Shown here piece by piece: positions 35,090-44,467 of a stretch of DNA of 64,000 nt (position 1 is its first letter; every line of letters begins with the position of its first letter). Below the pieces are notes generated by a model. It was not told where the DNA came from, did not search any database, and was given only the letters and a program-made list of their open reading frames with translations. The position numbers were made by a program, and so were the translations under genes. The DNA is from Chionoecetes opilio (lineage: Eukaryota; Arthropoda; Malacostraca; Decapoda; Majidae), in assembly GCA_016584305.1 (NCBI GenBank), contig JACEEZ010018473.1, positions 65,001 to 129,000 of the forward strand. Reading direction: 5' to 3'.

Positions 35090-37481
35090 TATTATTATTA
35101 TTATTACTCAAGGTCAGGTCACAGGTCACTTGCTCACCTGTATAATGCACTCCATGAGGTATTCTTGGGACAGCGGGTCACGACAACTCACGGCTTGCTC
35201 GAGGATGCCTGGCAGCACACTCTAGGAAAAGAGACAAAAAGAAAGAAATTTGTAAACAGAGGATAAACAGTATGGGAATGAGGGAGTCTTAACAGGAGTA
35301 ACATTAAAGGCATAAACAGTATGTAAACAGTAGGGAGTAGTAGGGTAGGGAACAGTAGGGAACAGTAGGGTAAACAGTATGTAATCATGAGGGAGGTCTT
35401 AACCCCTTCACGCCCAGATCTTTACTTTGCCATATAAAATTGTATGTTGTCGAGCCATAAAATAACGAAAAGTCACTGAATATACAAAATTAGTTAGTGG
35501 ACAAGGATACTAAACAGGGCATAGCTATTAAAATTTGTTTATATTCACTAAAAATTGTCTAATGGTACCCAAATTACAATGGAAATTACGTTCTGGGCCT
35601 CGAGGGGTTAACAGGTATAGAAACAGAATGACGTTGGGAGTGACCTTGAAGACGTAAACAAAGGATAAACAGCATGGGTATGAGGGAGTCTTAAGAAGTA
35701 GATACAGAGCACAGTAAACAAACACCACGGAAGGTTACTAAGCATCCAAAGAGTGGCTGAACATCTTACATCCTAATTCTACCATAAATGAATATTGCGA
35801 TAAACAGTGATAAAATAGAATCAAGTTTAGCATAGTGATAAAAAACCTATAAAACACTTACTTTCTTGTAGCGGTGGACGTCAACAAACTCCAGCTGTGA
35901 GAGGCGGACCAGGTTGGTGCCGACGAGGATCCTGAGCTCCTGTCTCTCCTTCTCCCGCTTCTCCTTCTCCCGGGAGTGCCCCTGGTGCTGCATGCGAACC
36001 CATAGCTTGTTCATCTCCGCAAAGTTCATCAGAATAAAGTCAACACTGTCCGAGATCTGTTGTGAGGGGGGAGAGGGAGAGAGAGAGAGAGAGATATATA
36101 TAGAGAGAGAGGGAGGGAGGGAGGGAGGGATAGACAGACAGATAGATAGATAGATAGATAGAGAGAGAGGGAGGGATAGACAGATAGATAGATAGAGAGA
36201 GAGGGATAGACAAATAGATAGATAGATAGAGGGAGGGAGGGATAGACAGATAGATAGATAGAGAGAGAGGGATAGACAAATAGATAGATAGATAGAGGGA
36301 GGGAGGGAGGGATAGACAGATAGATAGATAGAGAGAGAGGGATAGACAAATAGATAGATAGATAGAGGGAGGGAGGGATAGACAGATAGATAGATAGAGA
36401 GAGAGAGAAAGGGGAGAGAGAGAGAGAGGGGTGTGTGTTGCAGGAAGATAGGAGGAAGGTAGGAAGAAGAGGAGTGTTGGAGGAAGAATGGGGAGGATAG
36501 GAGAAGGATGATGGACGGATGTGGACACACACACTGACACACAAGTCAAGGAAAGCAAAACAAACTAGGACAAGGGAGATGCCTGAACAACATAAAGAAG
36601 TACAGCTTCCCTCATAGAAATGTACAAGTTTGCAATGGACTAAATGAGGTTATATATCGTCACATAATGTGCACCAATTGAAAGAAAGACTGGATAAATG
36701 TAGATACGGAGACGGGACCCCACCAGTGTAGCTCAGGCCCTGTACAACACAACTAGGTAAATACACACACACACACACACACACACTCACCGTCCCAACA
36801 GGCATGTCTTCACCGCTGGGAGAAGGGTCGTCTACGTCCGGCAGAATGTTACGGCTGCATTGCAATAAGTAGTTCCTATTGGAGAAGAGGAGAAGGTTTT
36901 AAGATTAGATTTTTAGTGAATTTAACATCATTAACGTCACATTAAGGCCCGTCCACACTAGGCATTACGATGCGCATTATAATGCTGCAACTCAATTTTT
37001 GTGTTGAGTGATGCTGGAGTGATGCCGGGGGCAAATCTAGGGCGCGGCGTTTCTGCAACGTAATGCACGCATCAGCAGCCGTCTGGCTCTCTCTGGTACA
37101 AGTCACCCAATGTACGATTCAGTAAACTCTCGCATCACGTGCTGCGGAAAGTAATGCGCATCACGCCAAGGTGTAGTGTGGACACACACCCGTTCTGCAT
37201 CACTTCCCGCAGCACATAATGTGCACTATAATGCCTAGTGTGGATGTAGCTTTAGACACATTAAAGCCCAGCGTGCCACAACATACCTGAGGAAGAGGCC
37301 GCGCAGAGGGTGCTGCACGCCGCGACACATCTCCACTAAGTCCTTGAGGATGTCCCGCTTGCACGTCTCATTGGTCTTGATGTACACCAGGCCCACCGTG
37401 ATTAACAGGTACCTGGGGGGGGGGGGGGGGGGGGGGGGAGAGAGAGAGAGGAGAGGAGAGAGAGAGGAGAGAGAGAGAGAG

Positions 37482-37533
<52 letters not shown>

Positions 37534-38142
37534 TTACTTATTTTTTTTACTTACCTAAGTTAGACAAAAACAAAATAACCTAAAAAAGGGGAGAGGTAAC
37601 ATTAAATAAGGCTAGGACATAAAAAATGGTCATCCCTAAGGTTACGACATTAAAAAAGGTCATCCATAAGGTTATGACATAAAAAAAGGTCATCCCTAAG
37701 GTTACGACATAAAAAAAGGTCATCCATAAGGTTACGACTTAAAATAAGGTCATCCATAAGGTTACGACATTAAAATAAGGTCATCCCTAAGGTTACGCCA
37801 TGAGCCGAGGCACTCACAGGCGCGGCACAATGTTCCCGGCATATTGGACCAGCTCGTAAAGGTCGGCCACACGCTGACCTTTCTGGAACTCGTCAATGAG
37901 GTACATTTCCAGGTGTCGCAGCTCATCGCAAATACACATGTCTGGAACGCGTGTTAAGGAAAGCAAGGAAGGAAGGAAGGAAGGAAGGAAGGAAGGAAGG
38001 AAGGAAGGAAGGAAGGAAGGAAGGAAGGAAGGAAGGAAGGAAGGAAGGAAGCAAGGAAGGAAGGAAGGCTCAATGTCTTCTTGAAATTTTTTATATAAGT
38101 ATGCATTAATCTCTGACACACACACACACACACACATACATA

Positions 38143-38183
<41 letters not shown>

Positions 38184-38291
38184 ACATACACACACACACC
38201 TTTCCTTCCATATCTCTCTCTCTCTCTCTCCCTGTCTAACTGTCTCACTTTCTCTCTCCAAGTCTCTCTCTGTCTTTATCCCCCACACACC

Positions 38292-38322
<31 letters not shown>

Positions 38323-38610
38323 CCTCACCCACTCACACATCCACCTAACCCCCCACCCCCCCCCACACCCACACACAGACACCCCCCCCCCCACGCCCAC
38401 ACCCACACACATAAAAAGGATACAGAGCTCATAGTAAGTCTTGGGTGAGAGGAGAGACGTGCGTAGTTCCCCTAGCATGTTGGACGCGTGTTTCAGCCCG
38501 TCCATGAGCCTTCCTTTGTCCAGGCATCGCTTCATCTGGAACGCCTGGCCCCTCACCGCACCCATCGCCTCATCCAACAGCTTGTCCTGGTCATCCATCG
38601 GGGAAACCAT
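21012..38610 (-). CDS. VPS35: VPS35, retromer core subunit
   Basis: Alpha-solenoid scaffold of the retromer (with VPS26 and VPS29), which returns cargo from endosomes to the Golgi or plasma membrane. Coding exons, 5' to 3': 38424-38610, 37818-37941, 37287-37412, 36791-36875, 35862-36056, 35138-35221, 34323-34529, 33360-33508, 25741-25948, 25207-25316, 24490-24658, 23977-24156, 22894-23133, 22180-22323, 21012-21191. All have GT-AG borders and compatible phases. They sum to 2388 nt, that is 795 residues; human VPS35 is 796. Landmarks: FQMKRCLDK near the N-terminus, the VPS26-binding PRLYLL motif, then [51 protein letters not shown], the VPS29-facing [20 protein letters not shown], and C-terminal GPTYEGLQL. 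The first exon stays open to its acceptor (38644), so an upstream start in an unseen exon is possible. A second in-frame donor at 25702 would add 13 residues. Introns carry many satellites. Confidence 0.98.
21225..21330. repeat. (TAG)n microsatellite
   Basis: TAG/GTA trinucleotide run with AAT at its end, in the last VPS35 intron. Confidence 0.95.
21522..22135. repeat. 20-bp minisatellite in VPS35 intron 14
   Basis: About 30 copies of TAGGTAAGTATGTAGGTGTG. On the plus strand each unit holds a GTAAGTAT donor-like string. VPS35 is read from the other strand, so these are not used as its donors. Confidence 0.97.
22346..22560 (-). mobile_element. Two short CR1-like LINE tails
   Basis: CATAAGAACATAAG then GAAGCTACAAGAGGCTGGGA occurs at about 22390 and again at about 22510. 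Both are truncated shortly after the 3' end. Confidence 0.7.
22590..22870. repeat. Pyrimidine-rich minisatellite
   Basis: Variants of CTCCTCCTCTTCCTTATTTT, about 18-21 bp per unit, in VPS35 intron 13 close to the donor of exon 22894-23133. Confidence 0.9.
23167..23434 (-). mobile_element. Two short CR1-like LINE tails
   Basis: Fragments at 23167-23203 and 23367-23434 with AATAAGGAAGCTACAAGAG. A (GGGA)n run lies between them. Confidence 0.65.
23612..23824 (+). mobile_element. TTAA MITE, copy 8
   Basis: Family sequence with TTAG instead of TTAA at both ends and a degraded right TIR (GGGCGTGAAAGG). It lies in VPS35 intron 12. Confidence 0.85.
24285..24376. repeat. (TA)n(GA)n compound microsatellite
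   Basis: TATA run followed by GAGA and CTCT, in VPS35 intron 11. Confidence 0.95.
24707..25022. mobile_element. Foldback element F, copy 1
   Basis: Near-perfect palindrome with arms of about 140-150 bp. TTTGATGCCCGTAGTGGTGG and CGGCATCTTCCGGGACCCAC in the left arm reappear as complements in the right. The outer end is AGGGCCGTGTCACACGGGG in reverse orientation. It lies in VPS35 intron 10. A diverged copy is at 53956. Confidence 0.88.
25392..25660 (+). mobile_element. tRNA-Val-derived SINE
   Basis: The head (about 25394-25465) looks like tRNA-Val: CCGTAGTGTAGCGGTTAGCA in the D-arm/A-box region, an anticodon stem CTCGG/CCGAG with loop CTCACAA (anticodon CAC), and a B-box CCGGGTTTGATCCCCGG. 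The acceptor stem is mispaired, so it is not a working tRNA. The tail (GGAGATGGGGCC, GTGTAGTTCAGGCCCTG, ATACAACTA) matches the 3' end of the LINE at 36570. It lies in VPS35 intron 9. Confidence 0.8.
26080..26292 (-). mobile_element. TTAA MITE, copy 9, inverted
   Basis: TTAACCCCTTCACGCCCAGA at the left and TGGGCCTCAAGGGGTTAA at the right, in a local AGTATTAAAGGTATTA-type repeat of VPS35 intron 8. Confidence 0.92.
26430..26640. mobile_element. Foldback element S, uninterrupted copy
   Basis: Outer inverted repeats CTACCGTCAGCACTATAGTC and ACTATAGTGTTGGTGACGGT. Inner arms TATTACACATTTTAGC and GCTAAAATGTGTAATA. It provides the empty-site sequence for the larger copy at 50701. Confidence 0.85.
26641..27275. 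other. AT-rich intronic DNA, no feature recognised
   Basis: Part of the large VPS35 intron 8 (25949-33359). No repeat structure or coding stretch stands out. Confidence 0.5.
27276..28076. repeat. 27-bp minisatellite
   Basis: About 29 copies of a unit GCAAGGGCGTGTTAACTTAT then ATATGTA. Variation is almost confined to GGGCGTG/GGGCATG/GGACGTG. Every unit contains the palindrome GTTAAC. Confidence 0.97.
28120..29500. repeat. Tandem duplication with one noisy copy
   Basis: About 28290-28800 aligns with about 28976-29490, offset near 686 bp. The first copy carries many scattered one- to few-base indels and substitutions; the second contains clean family sequence. See findings. Confidence 0.7.
29482..29815 (-). 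mobile_element. Two CR1-like LINE 3' ends in tandem
   Basis: Fragments at 29485-29600 and 29625-29812, both with TGGGACCTACACGTGGTAGT and the CATCCACCTTTCATCCCCAT segment. The second continues through the ACTGAGTCCAT region. Confidence 0.8.
29832..30029 (+). mobile_element. MITE family T, copy 2, uninterrupted
   Basis: About 198 bp. TTTTTTTTAACAAGGCAAAA at the left mirrors TTTTTGCCTTGTTCAAAAA at the right. The flanks suggest a TA duplication. Confidence 0.82.
30140..30455. other. Unclassified repeat-like intronic DNA
   Basis: After a short (ATC)n run, this includes CCTAAACAATTCTGATACTA and AAAGAAACTGACTCCAGATT, which recur around 43728 and 43940. It is therefore part of a dispersed element. 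The 76-codon frame at 30176-30406 has no recognisable domain. Confidence 0.5.
30458..31345. repeat. 53-bp minisatellite with internal dyads
   Basis: About 15 regular units plus decayed ones at the right end. Each carries GGACCAATTTTTAT and, inverted, TGTCAAAATTGGTCC, so each unit can fold into a hairpin. A single related unit is at about 43975. Confidence 0.95.
31375..33335. repeat. About 2-kb satellite derived from a LINE/SINE tail
   Basis: Roughly 50 units of variable length (about 26-42 bp) built on CATAGCTCAGGCCCTGTAAA then ACACC. The core GTAGCTCAGGCCCTGTAAAA is the 3' end of the LINE at 36570 and of the SINE at 25392. Units become shorter and more irregular toward 33300, stopping 25 bp from the VPS35 exon at 33360. 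Confidence 0.95.
33530..34075. repeat. About 45-bp minisatellite in VPS35 intron 7
   Basis: About 12 units containing GGTTGATTGACATGGGAATG and GGTGGTGGAAATGGGAAGG. Purine-rich on plus, so pyrimidine-rich on the gene's strand just upstream of the acceptor at 33509. Confidence 0.93.
34105..34262 (-). mobile_element. CR1-like LINE 3' end
   Basis: AACATAAGAACATAAG tail, then GGAAGCTACAAGAGGCCGGG through ATTTATCCAGCCTCC and TTTTAAAGCTC, truncated at the 5' end. Confidence 0.8.
34534..34800. repeat. (GGA)n microsatellite
   Basis: GGA-rich block starting next to the acceptor (34530-34531) of VPS35 exon 34323-34529. As RNA it is (UCC)n followed by a C run and AG. Confidence 0.95.
35041..35106. repeat. 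(TTA)n microsatellite
   Basis: ATT trinucleotide run near the donor of VPS35 exon 35138-35221. Confidence 0.95.
35399..35611 (-). mobile_element. TTAA MITE, copy 10, inverted
   Basis: TTAACCCCTTCACGCCCAGA at the left and TTCTGGGCCTCGAGGGGTTA at the right, in VPS35 intron 5. Confidence 0.92.
36066..36430. repeat. (GATA)n/(GA)n/(GGGA)n compound array
   Basis: Alternating GATAGATA, GAGAGAGG and GAGGGAGG blocks with a higher-order period of about 60-65 bp. It starts within 10 bp of the acceptor of VPS35 exon 35862-36056. Confidence 0.95.
36570..36766 (+). mobile_element. LINE 3' end, second family
   Basis: A broken frame reads like the C-terminal end of LINE reverse transcriptase proteins (a WNGLNEV-like stretch, then a [17 protein letters not shown] stretch), followed by the 3' UTR GTGTAGCTCAGGCCCTG and CAACTAGGTAAATA. 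An inverted copy is at 51880-52063. Confidence 0.7.
36945..37249. mobile_element. MITE with CCACACTAGGCATTA ends
   Basis: Left end GGCCCGTCCACACTAGGCAT mirrors right end ATAATGCCTAGTGTGGATGT. Inner sequences (ATGCGCAT, GCTGC) are also partly palindromic. It lies in VPS35 intron 3. Confidence 0.8.
37414..37530. repeat. Poly(G) then (GA)n
   Basis: About 24 G followed by GAGA repeats. On the gene's strand this is (TC)n and poly(C) running straight into the acceptor of VPS35 exon 37287-37412. Confidence 0.95.
37585..37800. repeat. About 30-bp minisatellite
   Basis: Seven units of AAAAAGGTCATCCCTAAGGT then TACGACAT, in VPS35 intron 2. Confidence 0.93.
37963..38070. repeat. (GGAA)n microsatellite
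   Basis: About 25 GGAA units, 21 bp from the acceptor of VPS35 exon 37818-37941. Pyrimidine-rich (TTCC)n in the transcript. Confidence 0.97.
38116..38405. repeat. (CA)n, (CT)n and C-rich tracts
   Basis: Several dinucleotide runs in VPS35 intron 1, ending about 20 bp from the donor of exon 38424-38610. Confidence 0.93.
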
Positions 38611-38662
38611 CTCGGGAGCCGCAATGGTGGATGCCTGCTCGGTCCTGGAAGAGGGAGGATGG

Positions 38663-38663
<1 letters not shown>

Positions 38664-38705
<42 letters not shown>

Positions 38706-38764
38706 TGTGTTGTGTGTGTCTGTGTGTGTCTGTGTTGTGTGTGTGTGTCTGTGTGTGTGTGTGG
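38664..38764. repeat. (GT)n microsatellite
   Basis: GT with TGTC interruptions, just 5' (in gene sense) of the acceptor at 38645-38646. Confidence 0.95.
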
Positions 38765-38947
38765 TGTCAGTACGATTCGAGCGAAAGTTCAATACTCTCT
38801 TAGCCCCCCTTCCTCCCTTGTTTTTGCACTACGCCTCGCCCCCTTATGAAAAACGGTGATTTAGACCAAGAAGTTATTAAGGAAGACACAAACACATCAA
38901 AATCTATTAGAATATAAATAAAAGGCTTGTTTTTATAATAACAGAAA

Positions 38948-39440
38948 GTTCTGAACCCAGAAATACCCCATTTTTACCCATTTAGCGTGCATATATTGCC
39001 TCTGCTTGGGTGTTATATCATGCATTACAGCCCCACACCCTTTCTTACCCCTTACATAGCCTTGAACATTGCACAGGAACCCGTAAATTGAGGTAAAAAG
39101 CAGAAGAAAATAAGATAAACGAAGCCAGAAATACCCCATTTTTACCCATTTAGCGTGCATATATTGCCTCTGCTTGGTTGTTATATCATGCATTACAGCC
39201 CCACACCATTTCTTACCCTTTACATAGCCTTGAATATTGCACGGGAACCCGTAAATTGAGGTAAAAAGCATAAGAAAATAAGAGAAATAAGATAAGTGAA
39301 GCCAGAAATACCCAGTTTTTACCTATTTATCATGCATATATTGTCTTTGTCAATGGGTAATATCATGCAATACAGCCCCATAGCCTTTCTTACCCCTTAC
39401 ATAGCCTTGAATATTGCACGGGAAGCCGTAAATTGAGTTA
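38948..39440. repeat. About 178-bp tandem repeat, 2.8 copies
   Basis: Units contain CAGAAATACCCCATTTTTAC, ATCATGCATTACAGCCCCA and CCCGTAAATTGAGGTAAAAA. They lie directly left of the block at 39470, in the VPS35 5' region. Confidence 0.9.
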
Positions 39441-39469
39441 CAAATATAAGAATAAGAATAAATTTCCAA

Positions 39470-40200
39470 TATGGCCGCTGTGACGTCATCAAGAGCTGAA
39501 TCAGAGCTCCTCTTGATCTTGACATCCAACTCGAGTCTAGAACTATTCCCTTCATAATCAAAACATCAAATAATGAATAAATCAACACGAATAAAGTAAA
39601 GCAATGATAAATAGGACTCAGTAAGCCTAAAAAAACAATGAAATAACGAAGAAATAATTAAATATCCCGTATCAAAAGATGTCCGAAAAAAACCTAAATT
39701 TACCATAACAAAAATCGACTTTTTACCCAAGGCTCAATAATTCGTGAAAAAATATGGGCAAATACTATATGATGTGTGTATCTTATAAACAGTAACAGAT
39801 CCTCGTTCAGTGTTGAAACCATGGAGCAATACATCTTTTGTTTTTTCGATAATTTGACCCTTTCAATCACTGCGTCAGATGTATTCCTCCAGTAAACACG
39901 TGGAAAACACGTCACATAGGCACACACAAACACACTGCGCCTGTAGGCATAGCTAATCACACACAAAAAACCCTAAAGGGTTTAAAACTAGAAGGAGGAA
40001 CAAGATTGACGTGAAAGTGTAAACAAAACACGCCTAAAATAATAAAACTAAATACAGCCACCAGGCGCGTGATTACTACATAAAACGATGCGGAAATATT
40101 GAAATATATTAAAACACACAAAATCCCCCTGTATTTAGTGTAAAAAAATGAATTATCAACAAAATATCGCTAAAATCTACGGTGTTACTAAATGATTGAA
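39470..40200 (-). repeat. Diverged copy of the COX6B-upstream block
   Basis: In the same order and orientation as 7469-8190 it has: a TGACGTCA (39481-39488), CCTAAAAAAACAATGAAATA, ACAAAAATCGACTTTTTACC, AAACAGTAACAGATC, a CACACACAAACACAC zone, GTGTAAACAAAACA, ACATAAAACGATGCGG and a final AATTATCAAC...ACGGTGTxACTAAA stretch. It lies upstream of VPS35, as its relatives do upstream of COX6B. Confidence 0.8.
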
Positions 40201-40350
40201 TCGTATTTATTTTACGTAGGCCTCAAGTATCGCAGACTTTATGTGGGAAGTCATAAAAAGAGCTGGGGTTTTCATTAAGACTATACAATCCATTATCGGT
40301 CCACGAATAAAAAAGTGACTATTCGTTTTAAATACCAATTGGCACCACGT

Positions 40351-40413
40351 AAAATGGCGGCGAGGCAGAATTCCCTTCAGCCAATCAGCGGCCTTGCTCT
40401 GGTCTCAGCCAAT
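40351..40413. promoter_or_regulatory. Candidate VPS35 promoter: YY1 and two CCAAT boxes
   Basis: AAAATGGCGGCG (YY1-like) at 40351-40362, and CCAATCAG at 40381-40388 and 40409-40416 (NF-Y). They are 28 bp apart in a GC-richer patch. Such motif pairs are typical of TATA-less housekeeping promoters. The assignment to VPS35 rests on position only. Confidence 0.45.
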
Positions 40414-40695
40414 CAGCGTTCAGTAACCAGCTGGGCGGCGATGTTTAGTGTTTATTCCCGATATATAGACCTTATTTAATGGGAAATAAAGTGAAATTTA
40501 CCCTTAAATACCTTATTTATGGCATATTAGTGGCAATAGGAGTAGTGTTATTGATAAATATAGGGTAGACGATAAATACATTGCCGCCATATTAGCCTTT
40601 CAGCGTAATATTCTCCCTGAAATATGACATTTGAGTTTGATACCGGTAAATAGAATAGTTTGACGTGTTTTCCCTAAGTGTCTCCCGCTGAATAC

Positions 40696-41030
40696 TACAG
40701 AGACGTACCCAGGGTATACCTTGATGCGCTGATCCTAGGTTCGAGTCCCGCGTGCCCAAGCTCAGCTTCTATGGACCACAGTGGCCCGCGCCGTACCCGT
40801 GGCCGCGGCGGTACGGGGCTGACGCCGTTATAGTGGACGAGAACTGCGCGTTCGCTCTTTAGGTCAGACACACACTGGAGGGCTAAAACCTCGCTCTTAG
40901 CCTCTCTCGCTTTACCACATACACCACACCTGTCACTACGGTGTCTGTCTCTTTGTATACACCTGCACGCAGACGCCACTCACACACACACACACACACG
41001 CAACACACACAATTGGGTCCTCCGAATGGT
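40696..41030 (+). mobile_element. Possible tRNA-derived SINE
   Basis: CCTAGGTTCGAGTCCCGCG is a B-box-like sequence preceded by TGATGCGCTG. A GC-rich body with inverted CCGTACCCGTGGCCGCGG/GGTACGGGGC parts and a CA-rich end follow. The A-box is weak. Confidence 0.35.
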
Positions 41031-42039
41031 CGTCCACTCGAAAAGTAATTCGCTCGAAAGGTCGTATATTCGTGTGAGTGGATGTGTGAGAGGGTGAGGG
41101 TGTGTGGGTAGGTGGGTGGGTGGGTTATCTACGGTAAGTCAATCTTTACCAAAACCCAAGTTAAGCCTACAGCCCATGTCACCTACAACCTAAAACTACA
41201 CATGACCAAGACACAACGATCTGTAAAGCACAAATCACCGAGTAATTCGACAATAACCGATCTGACATTTGCCCAGTACCGGAAGGATGAAAATCTCCAT
41301 TCAACACACTTGCACGTTATACATGGCTTTGTAAATCCCCACAGTTAATCATTACATTGTTAATACTGATGCAAGGGGTGGGCGGGGTGTGTGCGGGCCT
41401 CGGGGGCGTAACACTACCTGGGTTTATCAGTGAGGCGAGGTGGGAGGGACCTCTTGTTTACACCGGTCTCGATCTGGGTCTCGGTGCGCTCCAAGGCTCC
41501 CATCAACAGTGCAAACACTATATAGCAAGTTTGCCATAGTATATTATATATATAGATAACCATGCATAAATTAGAGTTAACTAAATAAATAACCGATTTC
41601 ATGATGTTATTTATTTAGTTAACGCTAATTTATGCATGCTGCTAATTCATTTATCATTCAACGAAATATATCAATGGAAAGCTAATGAAATTCCGCTTCT
41701 ATTGATACTCTCCATGTAAAATGTTTTCGAGCAAAATATTAAATGGGAGCTGGAGTTGGTGAATATCAAGTTCATACATATTTCTTGAGTCTCATAATGG
41801 CCTTTCTTTAGTGTGTTTTACGGTTTTTTATTTGATAATATTATAGAACAAGCATTTCCGAAGATAACAGTATATCTTTTATACTGATATACATATATTT
41901 GGTAGGGGAAAATTACCATAAGCTGGCAAACATGGGCGGCAAGTGGAGTTTGTTGGTCCTCCAGCTCGCTCCGACGGGCGGCATTTGGCTTGAAACCGCG
42001 TCTGTCGCACCCACAACAAGGGCTGTGACGTCACGTGCA
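41031..42039. other. Intergenic DNA, mostly unexplained
   Basis: Contains an inverted pair around 41565-41635 (GCATAAATTAGAGTTAACTA and TTAGTTAACGCTAATTTATG), a small foldback, and a full CRE at 42026-42033 (TGACGTCACGTG). No coding region supported. Confidence 0.4.
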
Positions 42040-42779
<740 letters not shown>

Positions 42780-42805
42780 ATATATATATCTATATCTATC
42801 TATCC

Positions 42806-43600
42806 ATAAGAACATAAGAAAATAAGGAAGCTACAAGAGGCCGCGAGGCCTACACGTGGTAGTTCCTGTCACCTAACACTACCTACATCCACCTTTCATC
42901 CCCATCCATGAACCTATCCAGCCCCTCTTTAAAGCTCTCTAATGACTCCGCACTAACTACCTGTCTACTGAGTCCATTCCATTCATTCACCACCCTATTT
43001 GTGAACCAGTTTTTCCCTATTTCCTTTCTAAATCTACGCTTTTCCAGCTTGAATCCGTTACTTCTTGTTCTACCCTGGTTAAAAGCCGTAAGAACTTTTC
43101 CTACCTCTCCTCTATTAAATCCCTTTATCCACTTAAAAACTTCTATCAGATCGCCCCTTACTCTGCGTCTCTCGAGTGAGTGTAATTTTAATAACTTCAA
43201 TCTCCTCTCGTAACTAAAGTTACACATCCCTTGTATCATTTTGGTCATCCTTCTCTGCACTGTTTCTAACAAGGCTATATCCATCCTGTAATATGGAGAC
43301 CAAAACTGAACCGCATAGTCTAGGTGAGGCCAGACTAGAGCCAGATTAAGCTTTAGAATAACTTCCGCACTTCTACTTTTAACACTTCTGGTAATGAATT
43401 ATAATACTCTATTAGCTCTATTTCTGGCCTCAATACATTGTTTCCTAGGTCGGAGGTCTGGGCTCACCCTCACTCCAAGATCTTTTTCACCTTCTGATCT
43501 TTTCAGCGATACATTGATTATGGTGCATCTATTACCAGGGTTTGTTCTACCAACATTCATAACGCTGCGCATGCAGACGCTAATGCATCTATATACATGT
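42806..43600 (-). mobile_element. CR1-like LINE with the C-terminal end of ORF2
   Basis: Longest copy of the commonest LINE here. An open frame at 42883-43284 codes for 133 residues, including LLETVQRRMTKMIQG, ERRRVRGDLIEVFKW and NWFTNRVVNEWNGL. This is the conserved tail after the reverse transcriptase domain in CR1/L2-like proteins. The frame continues upstream, past breaks, with LDYAVQFWSPYY. No catalytic YxDD segment is present, so the copy is 5'-truncated and dead. Family placement is from memory of the motif pattern. Confidence 0.82.
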
Positions 43601-43611
43601 ATAATAAATAA

Positions 43612-43615
<4 letters not shown>

Positions 43616-43651
<36 letters not shown>
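43616..43651. repeat. (TA)n microsatellite
   Basis: Short TA run following the LINE. Confidence 0.95.
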
Positions 43652-43653
<2 letters not shown>

Positions 43654-43774
43654 CTATGATTTTTGACAAAAATTTCAAGGCGTACAAGAAAATGTCTTGA
43701 CTAAAATTTCAAGGTGAAATCGCCTAAACAACTCTGATATTAAAAAAAAAATAAGACAAGATAAGATACTTTGA

Positions 43775-43930
43775 TCCTATCTAGCCACTTTGCAAGTACC
43801 AACTACAAGGTTATTGACTATACAAAGGCCACCACGCCAGGACCAACTCTGTGGGCTCCAACCGCTTACCGAATGCAGTGACGCTACATGCGAGTCCACA
43901 GCTCTACCAACCGAGCCACCCTGACGGGTA
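43775..43930 (-). mobile_element. tRNA-derived SINE head
   Basis: On the minus strand GTCAGGGTGGCTCGGTTGGT then AGAGCTGTGGACTCGCA resembles a tRNA 5' half with a good A-box. It interrupts the dispersed repeat seen intact at 30396-30455 (AAACAATTCTGATA before, AAAGAAACTGACTCC after). Confidence 0.55.
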
Positions 43931-44056
43931 ATATAAGAGAAAGAAACTGACTCCAGATTAGTGTTCAGCGTGCCCGAAAACACCTATGGACCAATTTTTA
44001 TAAGGATCTGAAATGTGAAAATTTTCACCCAAATGCCAAGGGGCAGCCTAGGCCTT

Positions 44057-44467
44057 GCAATGTTGTATCCTGAACACTTGAATCCCTGAGTTCACTATTG
44101 GGTGTGTGGAAAGGCTGCATAGTGATGCAACACTTGAATCCCTGAGTTCACTATTGGGTGTGTGGAAAGGCTGCATAGTGATGCAACACTTGAATCCCTG
44201 AGTTCACTATTGGGTGTGTGGAAAGGCTGCATAGTGATGCAACACTTGAATCCCTGAGTTCACTATTGGGTGTGTGGAAAGGCTGCATAGTGATGCAACA
44301 CTTGAATCCCTGAGTTCACTATTGGGTGTGTGGAAAGGCTGCATAGTGATGCAACACTTGAATCCCTGAGTTCACTATTGGGTGTGTGGAAAGGCTGCAT
44401 AGTGATGCAACACTTGAATCCCTGAGTTCACTATTGGGTGTGTGGAAAGGCTGCATAGTGATGCAAT
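44057..44467. repeat. 56-bp tandem array
   Basis: Seven nearly identical copies of a unit beginning ACTTGAATCCCTGAGTTCAC and ending GCATAGTGATGCAAC. Confidence 0.97.

Noticed and set aside
42883..43284. A host gene for the 133-residue frame
   Set aside because: The motif set is the C-terminal tail of a CR1-like LINE protein, and the same sequence recurs in fragments throughout the window.
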